A DNA stretch of 64,000 bases from Gibbula magus (GCA_936450465.1 OW388293.1:30943860-31007859); one strand, 5' to 3'; shown: positions 23,172 to 36,836, counted from the first letter of the stretch. Notes: generated from the sequence alone by a model not told the origin. Program-made: numbers and translations.

Positions 23172-25680
23172 TTTGACCAGAAACTATGAATACTTGTTTG
23201 CATGGACTCTTTGATAATCAAACTGTACTTAAATGGTTCATTCAGATTTACCGTGATGTAGATGATGATGACAGTCTAATGAGGAAAAGCTTTCTATGTT
23301 AAGTCGAATGTTTATAAGATGGATTAAACATCACAGACTTCAGACAATGTCTGATAAAACGAGAAAAAGTAACATAAATCCAACATTCATCTATCAAACA
23401 AACTATAGTCTGAAGTCAAGAGATGATAAAGCTTTATGCATGTTCCATGTTTATCACCTTCATCAATGTCGTGCTTTATGACAGTTAACGTTTTCCTGCG
23501 CTGAACTTCTGAAACTACAAATAGTTTTAAAATGTTTTGCTCAATGAGAACAAGGGGAATAGTAAACAGCGAGACTGGTGTCGTAATATTTATCGCAATG
23601 TTTCACTCGTGTTTAAAATCATCGACACATGTTGAACAGTTTAGTTCATACAGATGAACACGCTGTTTAAAAGTCTTTTTAAACACAAATGTCACATACC
23701 GCTAGAAGAAAACTAGCATCTGCTTTAGTTCTTGTGTACTTTGCTCTTAGTTCAATTTGACGTTTTACGGGTAACAAGTTAGTGCATTTTCTTTCTCACA
23801 TTACCAGTTCAAATGAACTGCTTGAGAGGAAAATTTGATATCTTACACGCAAACCATGATGAATTATATACAATATACGATATCATAGTTATTGAAAGTT
23901 CAAATGGCTCTAGGAATAAAAGTAATATTTAGACAGAAACGTAATGTTTACCGTTTGGTTTAAAATCTGAAAGCAAATCATCAGTTTTAATAGCTTTGTT
24001 AAACTGTAAAAGTAACATTTATCTGGGAGTACACAAGCAGGTTCTCTCGAAACAGAATCACGGAAAATTGTAACAGACAGGTGATAACTGTGTTTCCTTA
24101 GCCTTTGAATCATCCACAACAGAATATCGATATCCTCTGTGACCCAGGCCAGAATACTATGACCATTTTTCGTTTGCTTTTAAAGATACCTACCTTATTT
24201 TTCTTTAGCAAAACGTTATTGGCAATTCACATCAAGACATACTGGGATACTGAGGTGACTGTGTGTTTTTTTAGATGTAAGGTTTCTCAACAAGCTAAAA
24301 TACATACGTGGTATAACTTTCACCTTGAGCATGATGGATTGAAACCTGTTGGTTATGATTTGTTACAAAATATTGGCTAAATTATGTCAAATAATCATTA
24401 GAGAGCACACACACACACAGAGAGAAACTATCGATATAATTTCGCATGGTTTGAGTGTAAGACATTGAAGGTAGAAAGATGAAGATGCTTTTACAGCAAG
24501 CTTATACCCAATGTACCTCACCCGGCTGATTTCCCTTTTTATTTTTTAAGTTTGGGGTTCAGTACACTTCTTATTGGAACTAACATGTTGACAATTTAAG
24601 AATAGTATATATATATATATTTATAATGTTTCGCCGAGTAAATAACACGCTTACTAAATGTACAACGTCACAGGCAGAAAGGAATCTTTGCACATGCCTT
24701 GTACTCGTAAATGCACGAGGTTTTCCGAGTTTGGCTGCTGTTAAAATGTTCATATTATCCAATTAGCAAGCAATGATTCTTTGACGTGTTAAAAAAGCAT
24801 TCACTTGACAATAGGACTAGATGGTCATCATGGTCTCATCATGGCCAATATGGCGAACACCTGCATATCGAAATACTCTTACTAGTCTTAGTGACAATGA
24901 CGCAAATGAAGAACATACGAATATTAATTGTGGGCCCGATTTAGGGTGATGTAACTGATTACTGACACATGTTGAAAACAGGATTGTGTAAATTAAATGT
25001 GTTCTTTGAGTAATGAAATGTGCTGCACAACTGGAAAGCATATGTTTTCATAATTGGATTACAATATTGTGTTTGACGACTCATCTCTAGAATCACAAGG
25101 AATGACCGGCAACTGCATGATATTTTATCAAGTGCTCTTCTACACAAATTCACCGTGTTACAGGTAAATGATATTTTCAGTATATAAATCCATTGACTAC
25201 TTACAATTTAAAGGCACTGTAGCACTTTTTTCCATTTCACCTTGGGGGTCCATCAACGAATTCAAAAAGGGGATGGAGTGGTTCGAACACTATGAAGTTC
25301 CCGAACACCCCGGTCAGCTGTTCATTTACAATACTAATAGAATATCTGATAGGTAAAGAGATTATGCAGCTAAGTATTTGTGTTTGGTTGAACGTACACC
25401 GTTAACATGAACATTCTATACCATTTCGTAATTTACTTCTTGATTAAAATGTTTTTTCGTGCATGTTTTGTACGGCTATCTAAGCAGCATTGAAGTTCTT
25501 TTCTGCTTTCTGCTTTTTAACACACCTGCCTAGAAATACTCGTACAACCTATCATTGCGTATATGATTGAATGATTGATGCTCTTCAGGGCATTACATCC
25601 GCTTGCATATATGCACGCCTTTGTTGTCGTTTTTTTCATTCTCGCCATACGTAAGATCACCAAGGCTGATACTACCAATA

Positions 25681-26063
25681 CTAATCAATAATAATAATGA
25701 CAGTAGATAAACAGAAGTATATAGCGCACTAATCTCCGCGTTGTGGACTCTTCGAACATTATTACCCTGTCTCACCTAAGCTGCCGCAAAACGCTTAAAT
25801 ATCACCTCCTCCACATCTTACACCAGGTACCCACTTACTGCTGGGTGAACAGAGGCACGCGTTGAATAAAGTCACATACCCAGGGTGACACCATAAGTCT
25901 CTCAACTCATGTCTTAGTGTGGGGCAGGGAATCATCCTTCAAACTCTCAGTTAATTCAGCAATGAAACGGATAACTTGTGGCAAGCCGCGGCTATTGTTG
26001 CTGAACTTCACTGATAGTGGTCGACTGAGCTATGCACAGGACCACGTGCCACCTCCTAATCAA
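25681..26063 (-). mobile_element. tRNA-derived SINE with 8-bp target site duplication
   Basis: CTAATCAA flanks the element at 25681-25688 and 26056-26063. Read on the minus strand, the 5' head has TAGCTCAGTCGACC (A-box-like) and GGATGATTCCC (B-box-like). The middle has GTTCACCCAGCAGTAAGTGG and GGTACCTGG, a core I associate with widespread metazoan SINEs. The 3' end is GCGCTATATAC followed by a short ATT repeat. U1 (about 20140) and U3 (about 40425) show the uninterrupted site TATTAACCAAGAG. SINEs are mobilised by a LINE; none is present here. Confidence 0.85.
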
Positions 26064-26816
26064 GAGAAATATCAGATATCATGCTTTCATGATGCCATAT
26101 AATATCAAAGAAATTATATTGCAGTGTTCTTTTTAATAAAACTCGAGGCGAAGCCGAGAGTAATATTTAAAAAAAACCCACAGCCATTCTTTCGCCTAGG
26201 GAAAAGTGTTAAGCTTAGCTCAACAAAACTTGGTATGTAATAAATAAACTTGGTACAAATAATCACATGTAGTTGTGAAGAACCTGATATCTGCAAGGCC
26301 TATAGCTTGAAAATGATAATTTGAAAATCATATATAAAAATGTAATCATTAAAAATCTATCTAGATATGTCATCTGTCAATAGTTATTGTTTATCCTAGT
26401 CTTATCATGGTCTGAGAAGTCATTAAAAATTAACTGTGTGCATGCAATATATTCAGGCAATCATTTTCAATTACATACCGCTAAAATTGGGGGATAATCC
26501 ATCTCTGTTGATAGCTCTTGTTGATTAACTGCTCCTGATTTAAACAGTATTATATTTCCAAGTGACATGTAACATACAATCAATTATGAAGAAATGAATG
26601 GAAAAAGGATTAGCAAACGGACTTCTCCTTCCCTGGTTCAACTCCATCTCCATCAATAAAGGTATGTAGATGCGTTGTTTTCTGTGGGTAAAAAAAAAAA
26701 AATCCCTTTTCTAATTGAAGAAATGAATTCCATGAATAAATGCCTTTCATCACGAAACGAAGATGCTGATTTGAATTTTTGTTTTGCAAAACAAAGTCTC
26801 TTTTTCATTGTCTTAA

Positions 26817-27173
26817 AGGGGCAGTAGCACGTGTTTTGCAAATTTTTATTTTTTTAATTTCCCATAAATTTATAATGATTTTTTATGGCATTTATATTTA
26901 CTATAGAGGGTATAACATCTTATAACACAAACTAATTATCCGTAGTGGTAGTAACAGTGTTGCGTTTAAAGCAAAAATTGCATGGCGGCCATTTTATTGT
27001 GAACACATTTTATTATTTTGAATGACAAAAACGATTACCATGGCTTTACGTGACCATGTACACTCATTTTTAACTTGATTTTCCGCAGAGAGAATGGTGT
27101 TTTACTATAAGTGACAATATATTTCAAATTTATTTCTTCAACTTATTTGAGCCAAAAACGTGCTACTGCCCTT
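26817..27173 (+). mobile_element. TTAA-type MITE copy 2 (intact)
   Basis: TTAA flanks it at 26813-26816 and 27174-27177. The left end AGGGGCAGTAGCACGT and the inverted right end AAGGGCAGTAGCACGT differ at one base. U2 and U4 have the uninterrupted GTCTTAAACATTATTTAATA at about 21419 and 41699, so target site and ends are certain. The 357-bp interior is noncoding and matches copies 1 and 3. Confidence 0.95.
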
Positions 27174-28336
27174 TTAAACATTATTTAATACCTCGGTAAG
27201 AGTATCAAACGATGTCCAACCTTACCAACAACACAAATAGTTCAAACAACTTCATTTCAGTCTTGTTACTATTTGGGTCTCGCTTGTCGCCACATTTACC
27301 TATGCCCATTTTGTTCTGTGGACTCGCTGTGTATTAAGTTTGATATCATACCAGCATTGAAGACGAGGCACTTATTGAGTTATTCAGAAGCATTTAATTG
27401 ATTTCTCAATTGTAAATGGTAATGTGTGTAGTTAAGAACTGATTAAATTGAAACACACCTGCCCAACAACGAATTATTGTTCTATGAAGAAAAGAGATGA
27501 TATTATGCATTGCATGTCTGTTCAGTCTTCCAGTTGTATTCAAAGAGCTGGAGCTTGCGTGCAGAGGAAAACTAACAAACATTGATATGGCTGGGATGTG
27601 TTACGTACACATAGATGAGGTAAATAGACATTTCAATAACTTTTGAAACCGAAATGTAGTCAAACAAATTCGAACATACGAACTCAGTCGGCAAGTTGTG
27701 CAGGATGCAGGGAATGACAATGATGCGATGACAAGCCATCAATGTTTCCCGAGAAAAGAGGAATGGAGTTATGTGGTATCATCAATTGATGTATACTAAC
27801 AATGATATATGCTACCAAATACTATTTAATGCAATAGATATTAAACATTTCCTCAATTAAAGTATAGATATGGCAGGATATATTGATGTGTAGGTGTATA
27901 CTTTGAATACAACCTCCTTTCGTAGTATATTTTACATGATCATGGAGCAAATTACAAGCACTTCAGAAGTAAAACTATAAACAAATTCGTTTAGTTTTCT
28001 TCTTGCTACGACAAGCTTTCAGACAATGTAACAGTAGATGAACAACCCTTTGGGGTGAATATTAGATGCTTAAATAACAACATTTGGAATGCGATCCGTC
28101 CGGATTTGCAACACATAATTCAGACTCATCTTCTACCCAAGCTGGCACATTTGTAAGGTGAACTTCACCGGTAGCCCAATGACCTCAGATTACTTCCTCT
28201 TTCGTTTAATCAAATACTAACTTCTGGAAAATGTTGTTATTGAAAATAAGCATTCTGATAACCTTGACTTTCAATTGCTGATAGTTTGGAAGCCTGAATG
28301 TCGCCTTGACTGCACATACTGAATGCCTGTATAGGT

Positions 28337-28442
28337 TAAAACATGCCAAAGGATGTTTATGAGATTTAAAACCCTTACCCTCGGGATAAACACAAGGGGC
28401 GTTAGCGTTTTTAATCTCATAAACACCCTTTGGCATGTTTTA
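28337..28442. repeat. Inverted repeat, arms about 36 bp
   Basis: The left arm begins TAAAACATGCCAAAGGATG and runs on as TTTATGAGATT. The right arm at about 28407-28442 is its complement apart from two or three bases. A loop of about 30 bp lies between. A transcript could form a stable hairpin. Confidence 0.85.
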
Positions 28443-28592
28443 TCAAGCTTACAAACCGACCCCATGGTTAAATTTTATGTTTCAACTATTCCAATTGATA
28501 GCGCGAAAAAGAAAGGAGTCGTCCGTAAAATATCCCCTTTGGTGAAAGGCAGTAGATATAAGTAGAACTTAGGAAACAACATCATCAGCCTA

Positions 28593-28667
28593 GTCCCTGT
28601 AGCACAGTGGTATAATCGCTGCGCTTGATGTGCAGGAGTATGGGGGTTTAGGGTTCGAGAAGGGCTA
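28593..28667 (+). ncRNA. tRNA-like sequence (SINE head or tRNA pseudogene)
   Basis: TAGCACAGTGGTATAA resembles a Pol III A box, and GGGTTCGAG, about 50 bp downstream, resembles a B box. The expected acceptor and T stems do not pair well, so it is not a functional tRNA gene. A second tRNA-like stretch follows 49 bp on. Confidence 0.45.
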
Positions 28668-28715
28668 TTACTTAAGGATGTTCGCTCCTTCCTGTTGAAC
28701 TCTCCAGTCTCATCT

Positions 28716-28772
28716 GGTTTCCGTGGTGTAATGGTTGGATCACTCGACCAGAAACCATAGGGTTGCAGGTGT
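28716..28772 (+). ncRNA. Second tRNA-like sequence, resembling tRNA-Val 5' half
   Basis: GGTTTCCGTGGTGTAATGG resembles the 5' part of animal tRNA-Val (GTTTCCGTAGTGTAGTGG, from general knowledge). The anticodon arm and B box (GGGTTGCAGG) are degenerate. It is most likely a tRNA-derived repeat fragment. Confidence 0.4.
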
Positions 28773-31356
28773 AACGAAAATATTCGTGCTGATTTACGTC
28801 TGCTGTCAGCGAGACCGGATGTTTTGCTTCTCACTGACTGTGGAAGTGTGCACTCCGCATGTGCGAGGACTACTTTGTATGAGCGTCCATAAAAGACGAG
28901 CTCGGAAGCGTACTCGACACAGTCACAGTGGAAGCAGGCCAATATGGGTGCAGCTCAGCAGCGTATATCCTCTTTTGGTTCGTTCACACACTCACTCGAA
29001 CTCGGGTATATTTATAAACATTGTCACGTCAGGTTAGAATAGCCATAATACATTTTGTCATGATTTGAATATATATTTAAGAACTTGTGTTGCTAGTTCT
29101 TATCTCGTATCATAATATCGAGTTTTTGACATAAGCCACGTGTCTTGTGTGACCTTTGGAGGCAGCCATTTTGAATACGTCTTTTCTGTCTTCGGACTGT
29201 GTTTATACGTCTCTATAATTGTAAATTCACACAGTTTTTCACTACGAACCACTGAATTATGCATTGAATGAACTTATGTGCAGTATTTATTTGTTTGAGT
29301 TTTCCTTGATGTTATTATTTTTGTGCATGCGAAAGATGACTGCCTGAAACCTTATATAGCATGAGTTCCACACACACAGACTATTTATAAAACTAATAAG
29401 TGAGCACAGAGATTCATAGAACTTCTGGGGCGGGTAACAATCGAGCTCACACAGGTTCGGAATTTCGTCGGAAGTATTTGCGATTTGCTTGAGTTGAGAA
29501 ATGTTATTTTACGAACTATCATCATTTTGATTTGAAAGATAGAAATTAAAGAAAAGTACATTTAAAAACAATACGTACTCTCTTATCAGGTGTTCACTGC
29601 TGTGCCAGGTGTTCATAATGAACACCTGGTATGCGCCATGAACACCTAGCTCTGTGCGTTCATTACAATAGACAACTTAAGTTGGTTTGAAAAATGAACA
29701 CCCAAATAAAACAAAGGAGCCAGTGTGTAAGTTTGAGTAACCTCACCCTTAGGAAGAAGGAGCACCGGACGAAAAGTTCTTAATGAGATGATTTCAACTT
29801 TAAGAGAAGTTGTTCATGAAGAAGAGTTTGATGGCACTATATCATGGATGTTTTGCTTCTATAACTTATACCTATTACTTATAATCATCGAAAAGCCAAT
29901 GTAGTTATGTATTATGCTTAAGCTCGAAAGCGTGGATTTGTTATAGCCAACCATAGGAGATACTGCACTGAACATCAATGAAGCAATGTATGTTCAGAGG
30001 ACAGGTAAAGCGTGCTTCACAGTTGACCAAGTTGCTGAGTACCGGGCTTGATTCGAAACTAAATATTAAGCTGAACTCACTGTGATATCGGTCCTTGATT
30101 GAATGTTTAAATAACTCACTAAGATAAAAGTAGACAGGAACTGTGGAACAGTCTTTTTTGCGTGTTCTCTTTGATAACCCAACAGTACATCTTCAGATTT
30201 ACCGTGATGTAGCGGATGATGACAGTCTAATGTGGAAAAGCTCTCTATGTTAAGTCGAATGTTTATATGATGGATTAAACATCTCAGACTTCAGACAATG
30301 TCTGATAAAACGAGACAAAGTAACATAAATCCAACATTCATCTATGAACAAACTATAGTCTGAAGTCAGAAGATGATAAAGCTTATGCATGTTCCATGTT
30401 TATCACCTTCATCAATGTCGTGCTTTATGGCAGTTAAAGTTTTCCTGGGCATAACATCTCAAACAAAACAATGATTTTTTGTTCGATAATAACACAGGGA
30501 ATTATAATCAAAGTGATCGGTGTCGCGATGGTTGTACCTTGTAAAAACACACGAGTCAAATGACGTCATATTTTCACGACTATGATGTCATACAAAGCAT
30601 AAAGCTGCTGATAATACTTGAGGTTTAAGTTTCCAAATATAAATGCAAATACGATATAAGATGGTGTTTAAGGTATTCTTGTTTATGCAGAGGGGTGGAA
30701 CATTGATAATGATCGATGGATTTCAAGGAATTAAATGAAATCAAACGTCTCACTTCTATGGCTAAGTTGAACCCAGATGTTGAAAACGATTCAGTGGAAT
30801 GAGAAAGCATAACACTGCTTCATATTTCTTACAAATATAAATTAAAACATCATTTGAGCTAGTATTCTTTCAAAGTCTAGTCGTCTATGTAAATTTTGAA
30901 TGATGGTAAGTAAACTAGCCTCTTATCACATCTACATGTAGTCTCATTAAAATCAGGCGTAATGCGTTGCACAACGGTTCACTATATTGTGCATTGTAGG
31001 GTAACTAATTACGGTCTAATGTTAATGAGACTGATCTACATGAGATCTCTTAACGTAATCAAACATGTTATGGAATATGTACATTCCTAGCAAGTAAGTC
31101 AGTTTAGTGTATTTTACAAACGAAAATAATGACCAGTCGTCAGTGCAGTGTCTCACTCGAGTTTAAAATCATCGTCACTTGAAAAGCAGAGTTGCAAATA
31201 TACATATTGTGTTAAGATAATTAAACAACGTTAATTATTTGAAGTTACATTCAAACTGCTTTGATCACTACTCATTGTTTTACATTGCAGACCTAGATTT
31301 GTCCTATTAGTACCAATAGTTGCATTAGTACCACATACTACATTGGCTTACAGCTA

Positions 31357-32831
31357 CACTGTCGGCCAAAAGAAACGCCTACTTGATTTTCCTTAAAATG
31401 AAAGATGAAATGATTTCTGAAATATAATTAATGGTGGCTTCGCCGTAATGCTGAAACGATAATTAATATTAAAGTCCATTGAACTCGTGGACAAAATAGA
31501 TTCGAGTGAACAACATTCATGAAAACCACTCCCGATGAAGACTGCATTTTCCAGTTGATTCACTTGCGCACCATAACCACATACTTCTGTAGCATCATCA
31601 CCTCTTCAAAGCGAATGTGTACCTGTATTGTTGTTCGTGGTTATATGAAAATGTGTTTCAAATGTTTTTCTTATCAAACACTGATCGAAAACTGAACAAT
31701 TTGTGTTGTCTCGATTCAACAATAGCCATTATTTTGTGACATGACAACATCTGAAACAAGAAAAAAGTGAGCATGGCTCACATACCCCCCGCCATCCGCT
31801 ATCTGTCCATTGAGAATTATAGATGTGAAGGTTACTATGTTTAAAAAACAGCTTCAAGCATCATAATATTGTCCAAAATAATTTTAGGAACTGACTGTTA
31901 TTACAAATTTCATTCACCCAGATGTAATATTTTTCAGGTAACTTAATTTTTCCCATTAGGGCATAACACTGGTAATTTGTACCAAGTTCAATTACAGATT
32001 CAAAGGCTTCATAGCTCCGTAAAAAATAATATTTCGGAACTGGACTGTGAACTCGATGAAGAGTATCATCTGGACTACCTACATGTAAAATTTCATTCAC
32101 CTAGATGTAATATAGTTTCCGAGAAAACTTGTCCCAATTGGAGCATCACAGCTCTTTTGGTACAAAGTTCAATTTCGGATTCAAGGGCCATAACTCCGTA
32201 AAAAATAATATTTCGGAACTGGTTTTCGAACTCGATGAAGAGTATCATCTGGACTACCTCCATATCAAATTTCATTCACCTAGCCGTAATAGTTTCCGAG
32301 AAAACTTGTCCCCATTAGAGCATCACAGTTCTTTTGGTACTAAGTTCAATTTCGGATTCAAGGGCCATAACTCCGTAAAAATAATACTTAGGAACTGGTT
32401 TTCGAACTCGATAAGGGTATGGTCATGAGTACTCACAACCTAGGTTGAACAGTATCCGAGAAAACGTGTCCCCATTGAACACAATAAAACTAAGTCCAAA
32501 AAGTGACGTTTCCATGGAAACGACAAAAAATATCAATCTCAGAAAATTTAAAATTGTCTGTGCGCGATCGGAAGAACATGGTTAACATCTGTACAAAGTT
32601 TGGTTGATGTACCTTTGACGCTTTTTGAGAAAATTGACCGGACGGAAGGACGGACGGACGGACGGACGGAATGACCACTATATACCCCCGCTTACTTCGT
32701 AGCGGGGGTATAATTAATACATTATGCAGAAATGGTGCGACTTCATAATGCTATAATATTGCTAATTTTTTCATTATAGTTTTTACGAAATCTGATAAGA
32801 TACCTGACAGGCGTTCTTTTGGCCGACAGTG
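31357..32831. mobile_element. TA-flanked MITE (CACTGTCGGCC ends), interrupted by a family 2 element
   Basis: The ends are CACTGTCGGCCAAAAGAAAC and its inverted near-copy at about 32808-32831, with TA on each side (31355-31356, 32832-32833). U1 has the empty site GGCTACATTAGTGTTAAGG at about 15952. TA targets and CACTG-type ends fit Tc1/mariner-like elements. Removing the nested 950-bp element leaves about 525 bp with no transposase, so it is non-autonomous. Confidence 0.9.
31767..32716 (-). mobile_element. Family 2 element with ATACCCCCGC ends, copy b (nested)
   Basis: The left edge is GTGAGCATGGCTCAC (hairpin) plus ATACCCCCC. The right edge is a hairpin from ATACCCCCGCTTACTTCGT to AGCGGGGGTATAATTAA. 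A (GGAC)n tract at 32639-32670 lies beside the right end. The interior has two to three units of about 170 bp (ATTTCGGATTCAAGGGCC, ACTCCGTAAAAA, GGAACTGG..TCGAACTCGAT). The terminal plan matches copy a although the internal units differ. Confidence 0.8.
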
Positions 32832-35547
32832 TACATTGTTGTTAAGGGAGCTTTTTTACTCCAATATAAATGTAAAGTTAACATGGACATATAAAAAAAG
32901 CACAACAACTTTTATGTACATCCCTACTTCACGAACTGGCAGACTGCGAGAGTTTAGTTCACACTGATGAACACCAGTGTTTAAAAGTCTCTTTAAATAC
33001 AAAGGTCACACAGAGCTAGACAAATCTTGCATCTGCTTTAGTTGTTGTGTACTTGGTTCTTAGTTCAATTTTACATACGGATAGCAGTGCTTTAAAGAAA
33101 CAAAAGTAATTATAAAGGAAAGTTCAATAAAATCATAAAATTGAGTACCATATATATAAAAAGAGACATTTTGATGGCGAATAAGTTCTCGGGAAGCTAA
33201 CAAAGAGAGACATCACGTGGAGATAATCAACATCACATTTATAACACAACCCACGTTGTAAAAACGTCTTCATCAAATTTCAATTAACTTGTTAATGGTG
33301 AAATCTGTGCTCTGATGTACAAGTCTCGTAAAATTCGATACTTAGATAGGTCTAATACATGAATAGAAGAAGAAAAACTACCTTGTACAAAGTAAGACAA
33401 AGTGAAATTCGTCTGATATGGTATGCTATGTTCTATTTTCTCCTAGTGCCTTAGTTCAGGGACTCTTTTCAATGTGTGGTCAATAAGTTTTCAATACTTA
33501 AAATAATTTATTTTTAAAACAAAGAGCCGATATATTGTAACGTTTCCCCGGGACAGAGTTGAATTTTACTGTTTAATTGAACACACTAATTACCAGTTTA
33601 GTTTATAGGCCTACACTGCTATTTAAAAATATCTTCAAATACGAATGTCACATACGGCTTAAGTTATTATGGACTTGGTGCTTTGTTCAATTTAACTAAC
33701 GGATAGCAGTTAATTTTTTCACAACCTTTACGGCACAAAATCATATTATTATTAATTATAAAAGTAGGTTCAATAAGATCATAACAATGAGTACAATATA
33801 TAAAAAGATATATTTTGATGATGAATATTCAAGTCAATGGGAAGCTAAAGATATATATCTACATAACACATTATAACAACCCACGTCCAAGTATAAGTGA
33901 CTTTGTCAAAGTTCAGTCAACCCGTTAATGGTGAAATCTGTGTCTGATGTTCTAGTCTATTAAGAAGGCGCACATTTCGATACTTAGTAGGATTAAAACA
34001 CTAAAAGAAGAAGAAAAAATATGACATTCGCCATGCTATGATATTTTGCAATAGATTTTCCTTATTCACTTTTCCTAGAATAAAATTTATAACAAAAGTG
34101 GAGGCTATTATTTTCGTCTAACCATGTACAATGTACGATGTAGTGAAGTTCATGTGATATGTATGCTATGTTCTGTTTTCTGTTGGTGCCTTAGTTCAGG
34201 GACTCTTTCAATTTCTAGTCAATAAGTTGTGGTTTAAAAAAAAAGTATAAAACGGATAAGCAATATATTTACACAAAAACATTTTCAATTGTTACTAACA
34301 TATAAAATAATTTATTGTTAAAACCAAGTGGCAATTTATTATCACTTTTCTCCAACGGGACCGGGTTGAATTTAGTCAGTATAACCAAACACATTCGTTT
34401 TTCAGATACCTTTCAAAATTTTAGATATGTTTTCATATATATGCATGTAGGTCATTATGAAAATAGAAAGAATTGGCGACCAACATACATCATATTGTTT
34501 CGTGAATTTAGATTTGATGACCAAATGAGAAAATCAGTATGTTTTTCACTAGAAAGTAATGAGAGAATAACAAAAGTAAATTGGTTGTAGGCTATTCTGA
34601 ACATATGAAATAATATCTATCAGAGTTGTTATTGTTCACCTATATATTCTGAAAATGTTGATAATACCCTCCAGACTTTCCATTTCTATCATTATGTTAA
34701 TGTGTGAATGACCAATTAGTCTATCTCTTGTTGAATACACCCACCACGTCAGAGAGTTTTGACATATCTGCACACGGCTCGCTTCTCATGCGTAGTGATA
34801 CCTCAAGTCTACCAATAGACTAACGTTCACTCTCTGAAATCTACATTTCAGCAACAAATTCAAAATTAGAAAAAATGAAAATAAAATAAAAAGGAGCCTC
34901 TGATATGTATTAATTTTCATAAACCACGCTCTCTGTAGGTTAGCCCTAGACTTGCCCTGGCTTCTTAGTAATCGTCAGTCGACAATTGCTGTTGTTCAGC
35001 ACAGGACTCGTTTTATTTACATTATCCTCAGTTCTTATAATTAGATTAATTTTCATTTTAAACAATCTGTGGCAAATAGGCTTTGTAAATTTCTTTGGTG
35101 ATTAAATTACTGAACTTCCACTTGTATGTAATGTGTTTGAGCTATTATCATGCCACTCGTGGGTGGAGATCAGCGCAGTATAAGTATACTCATTATTGTT
35201 ATGTATGTATAAGGTGTAATAGAAGTATCATACTGTTAAAGGCAATGTATAATAGTTCCCGTGAATCACAGGACGTCTTCGTATGCATGCACAAAATAGA
35301 TTGTCAGTAACTGATGCGACCTTGAGTCTTGTTTTATCTGAATCAAATGAAGTCGGTGGTAAAGCTACTTACATATCAGATGCGTGTTGGCAGACTATGC
35401 AACATATTTCCCTATTTTTAGTGAAACTGATTATGTCGACTGTACATGAAACAGTTGAGTCAGTTATTGTTCACAGCAGCTTGGGCGGATATAGCTATTA
35501 TTTCAGAAGGGCTTCAAAAGCATTCAAAATTGTTATAAAATTCTATT

Positions 35548-36836
35548 AGCTCATCAGGCCTGAAAGGCTCGATGGGCTAATGGCATGGGATGGCGTCCGT
35601 CCATCCGTCCGTCCGTCCGTCCGTAAACTTTTCACTTTTTCGACTTCTTCTCCAGAACCAATGACTCTAGAGAGCTGAAATTTTATGTACTGACTCCTTT
35701 GCCAATGGGGATTCTAAATTGTACATTTGGTGACCCTGTGACCCCAAATAAGGGCCACAGGGGTCATTACCTTAAAAGCTATTTTCATCTTCTACTCCAG
35801 TCCCAATGAACATAGAGAGCTGAAATTTTATGAACAGACTCCTTGACTGACGGGGATTCTAAATTGTAGATTTGGTAACCCTGTGACCCAAAATAAGGGT
35901 CTCCAGTCCAAAAAGCTCTAGAAAGCTGAAATGTTATGTACAGACTCTTTGGCCAATGGGGATTCTAAATTGTAGATTTGGTGATCTTGTGACCCCAAAT
36001 ATGGATCACAGGGGTAAGCACTTAAAACAGCTGTTTTAATGAGCTGTGAAGATAAGGAGATTTTATGTGCATTTCATATGTCAGCTTTAGAGTCATACTA
36101 CATTATGGACATGTTTGATGTAATCAATGCGAAATTAGAACAATTGAATAGCCTGTGAACTGAATACTTGGACAGGATGCATAGGAATTTTTTTTGAAAA
36201 AGAGTTAAGAAATGTTTTATTTTACATTAGATATGTGAACTAAATATGACTCGTGATGAAGTAAGATAATGAGTTTGTGATACCATATCTTCTTTTCCAA
36301 TAAAGAAATATAAATAAAGATGGGGAAAACAAAATTTAAAATGTATAATTTACTGGCTGTGAGTCCAGGGTCTGCATGTTGCGTAATTGCAGGTGTTGAC
36401 TTGGGGAGTGACCACTCCCTGGCAGAGATGCAAACAGCAGCTTATACACGGAGGTTTCAGGTTACTTCTCTGCTGTGTTGCTGATTTAGTCTTACACTCA
36501 GATGCTCAATAGAATTTATTAATTAAATATTGAAAAGGAGCCTATGAAACTATATGCCTATGAGAAACAGGATTTTTAGAAACAAATAGGGGCTCTTTTT
36601 CATTATGAAATAATTGTTGATAATTCCAGAATAAAAATAAGAAGTAAATCATTGATAAACTGCAAAGGTCTACGTTATTTATAATGAATATGGATTAATG
36701 TGTAACCAATTTTGATAATAACTTTTAAATATGATGACATGGCAATGACTTATTATGTAATATCTTAATCTTTTCCTTAGAGATAATTAATAACACGATT
36801 CCTGATGAGCTTCAGAGCCAGTGGCTCTATTTTTTA
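35548..36836 (+). mobile_element. Helentron-like non-autonomous element, family 1, copy c
   Basis: AGCTCATCAGGCCTGAAAGG at 35548, a CCGTCCGTCC microsatellite, three diverged units of about 145 bp to about 36020, a longer unique segment, GATGAGCT at 36804, hairpin AGAGCCAGTGGCTCT and a T-run. U1 carries the uninterrupted site (TGTTTTTATTTAATCTC, about 18256), so the insertion followed the U1/U3 duplication. No target duplication is visible beyond the T-run. Confidence 0.85.

Larger units (their letters stand above)
21290..26690 (+). repeat. Macro-tandem repeat unit U2 (about 5.4 kb, internally deleted)
   Basis: This is the second copy. It has the U1 landmarks but lacks about 690 bp after 23580 (the equivalent of about 14520-15210) and then jumps at about 23895 to the equivalent of 18370, so several kb of U1 are missing. 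The first deletion is shared with U4, supporting a U2-U4 relationship. U2 carries its own SINE at 25689. Confidence 0.85.
28330..29715. other. U3-specific segment replacing about 370 bp of the repeat unit
   Basis: Homology to U2 stops at about 28320 and resumes at about 29720 (GTAAGTTTGAGTAACC). The segment between has a hairpin at 28337-28442, two tRNA-like stretches, and a 25-bp palindrome at 29608-29632 (CCAGGTGTTCAT and its complement). A 155-codon minus-strand ORF (28475-28942) crosses the tRNA-like part and shows no domain. Its origin is unknown; it may be one or more SINE-like or foldback insertions. Confidence 0.5.

Noticed and set aside
28475..28942. 155-codon minus-strand ORF, the longest in the window
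   Set aside because: It runs through two tRNA-like stretches in a repeat insertion present in only one macro-repeat copy, and no domain is recognisable.
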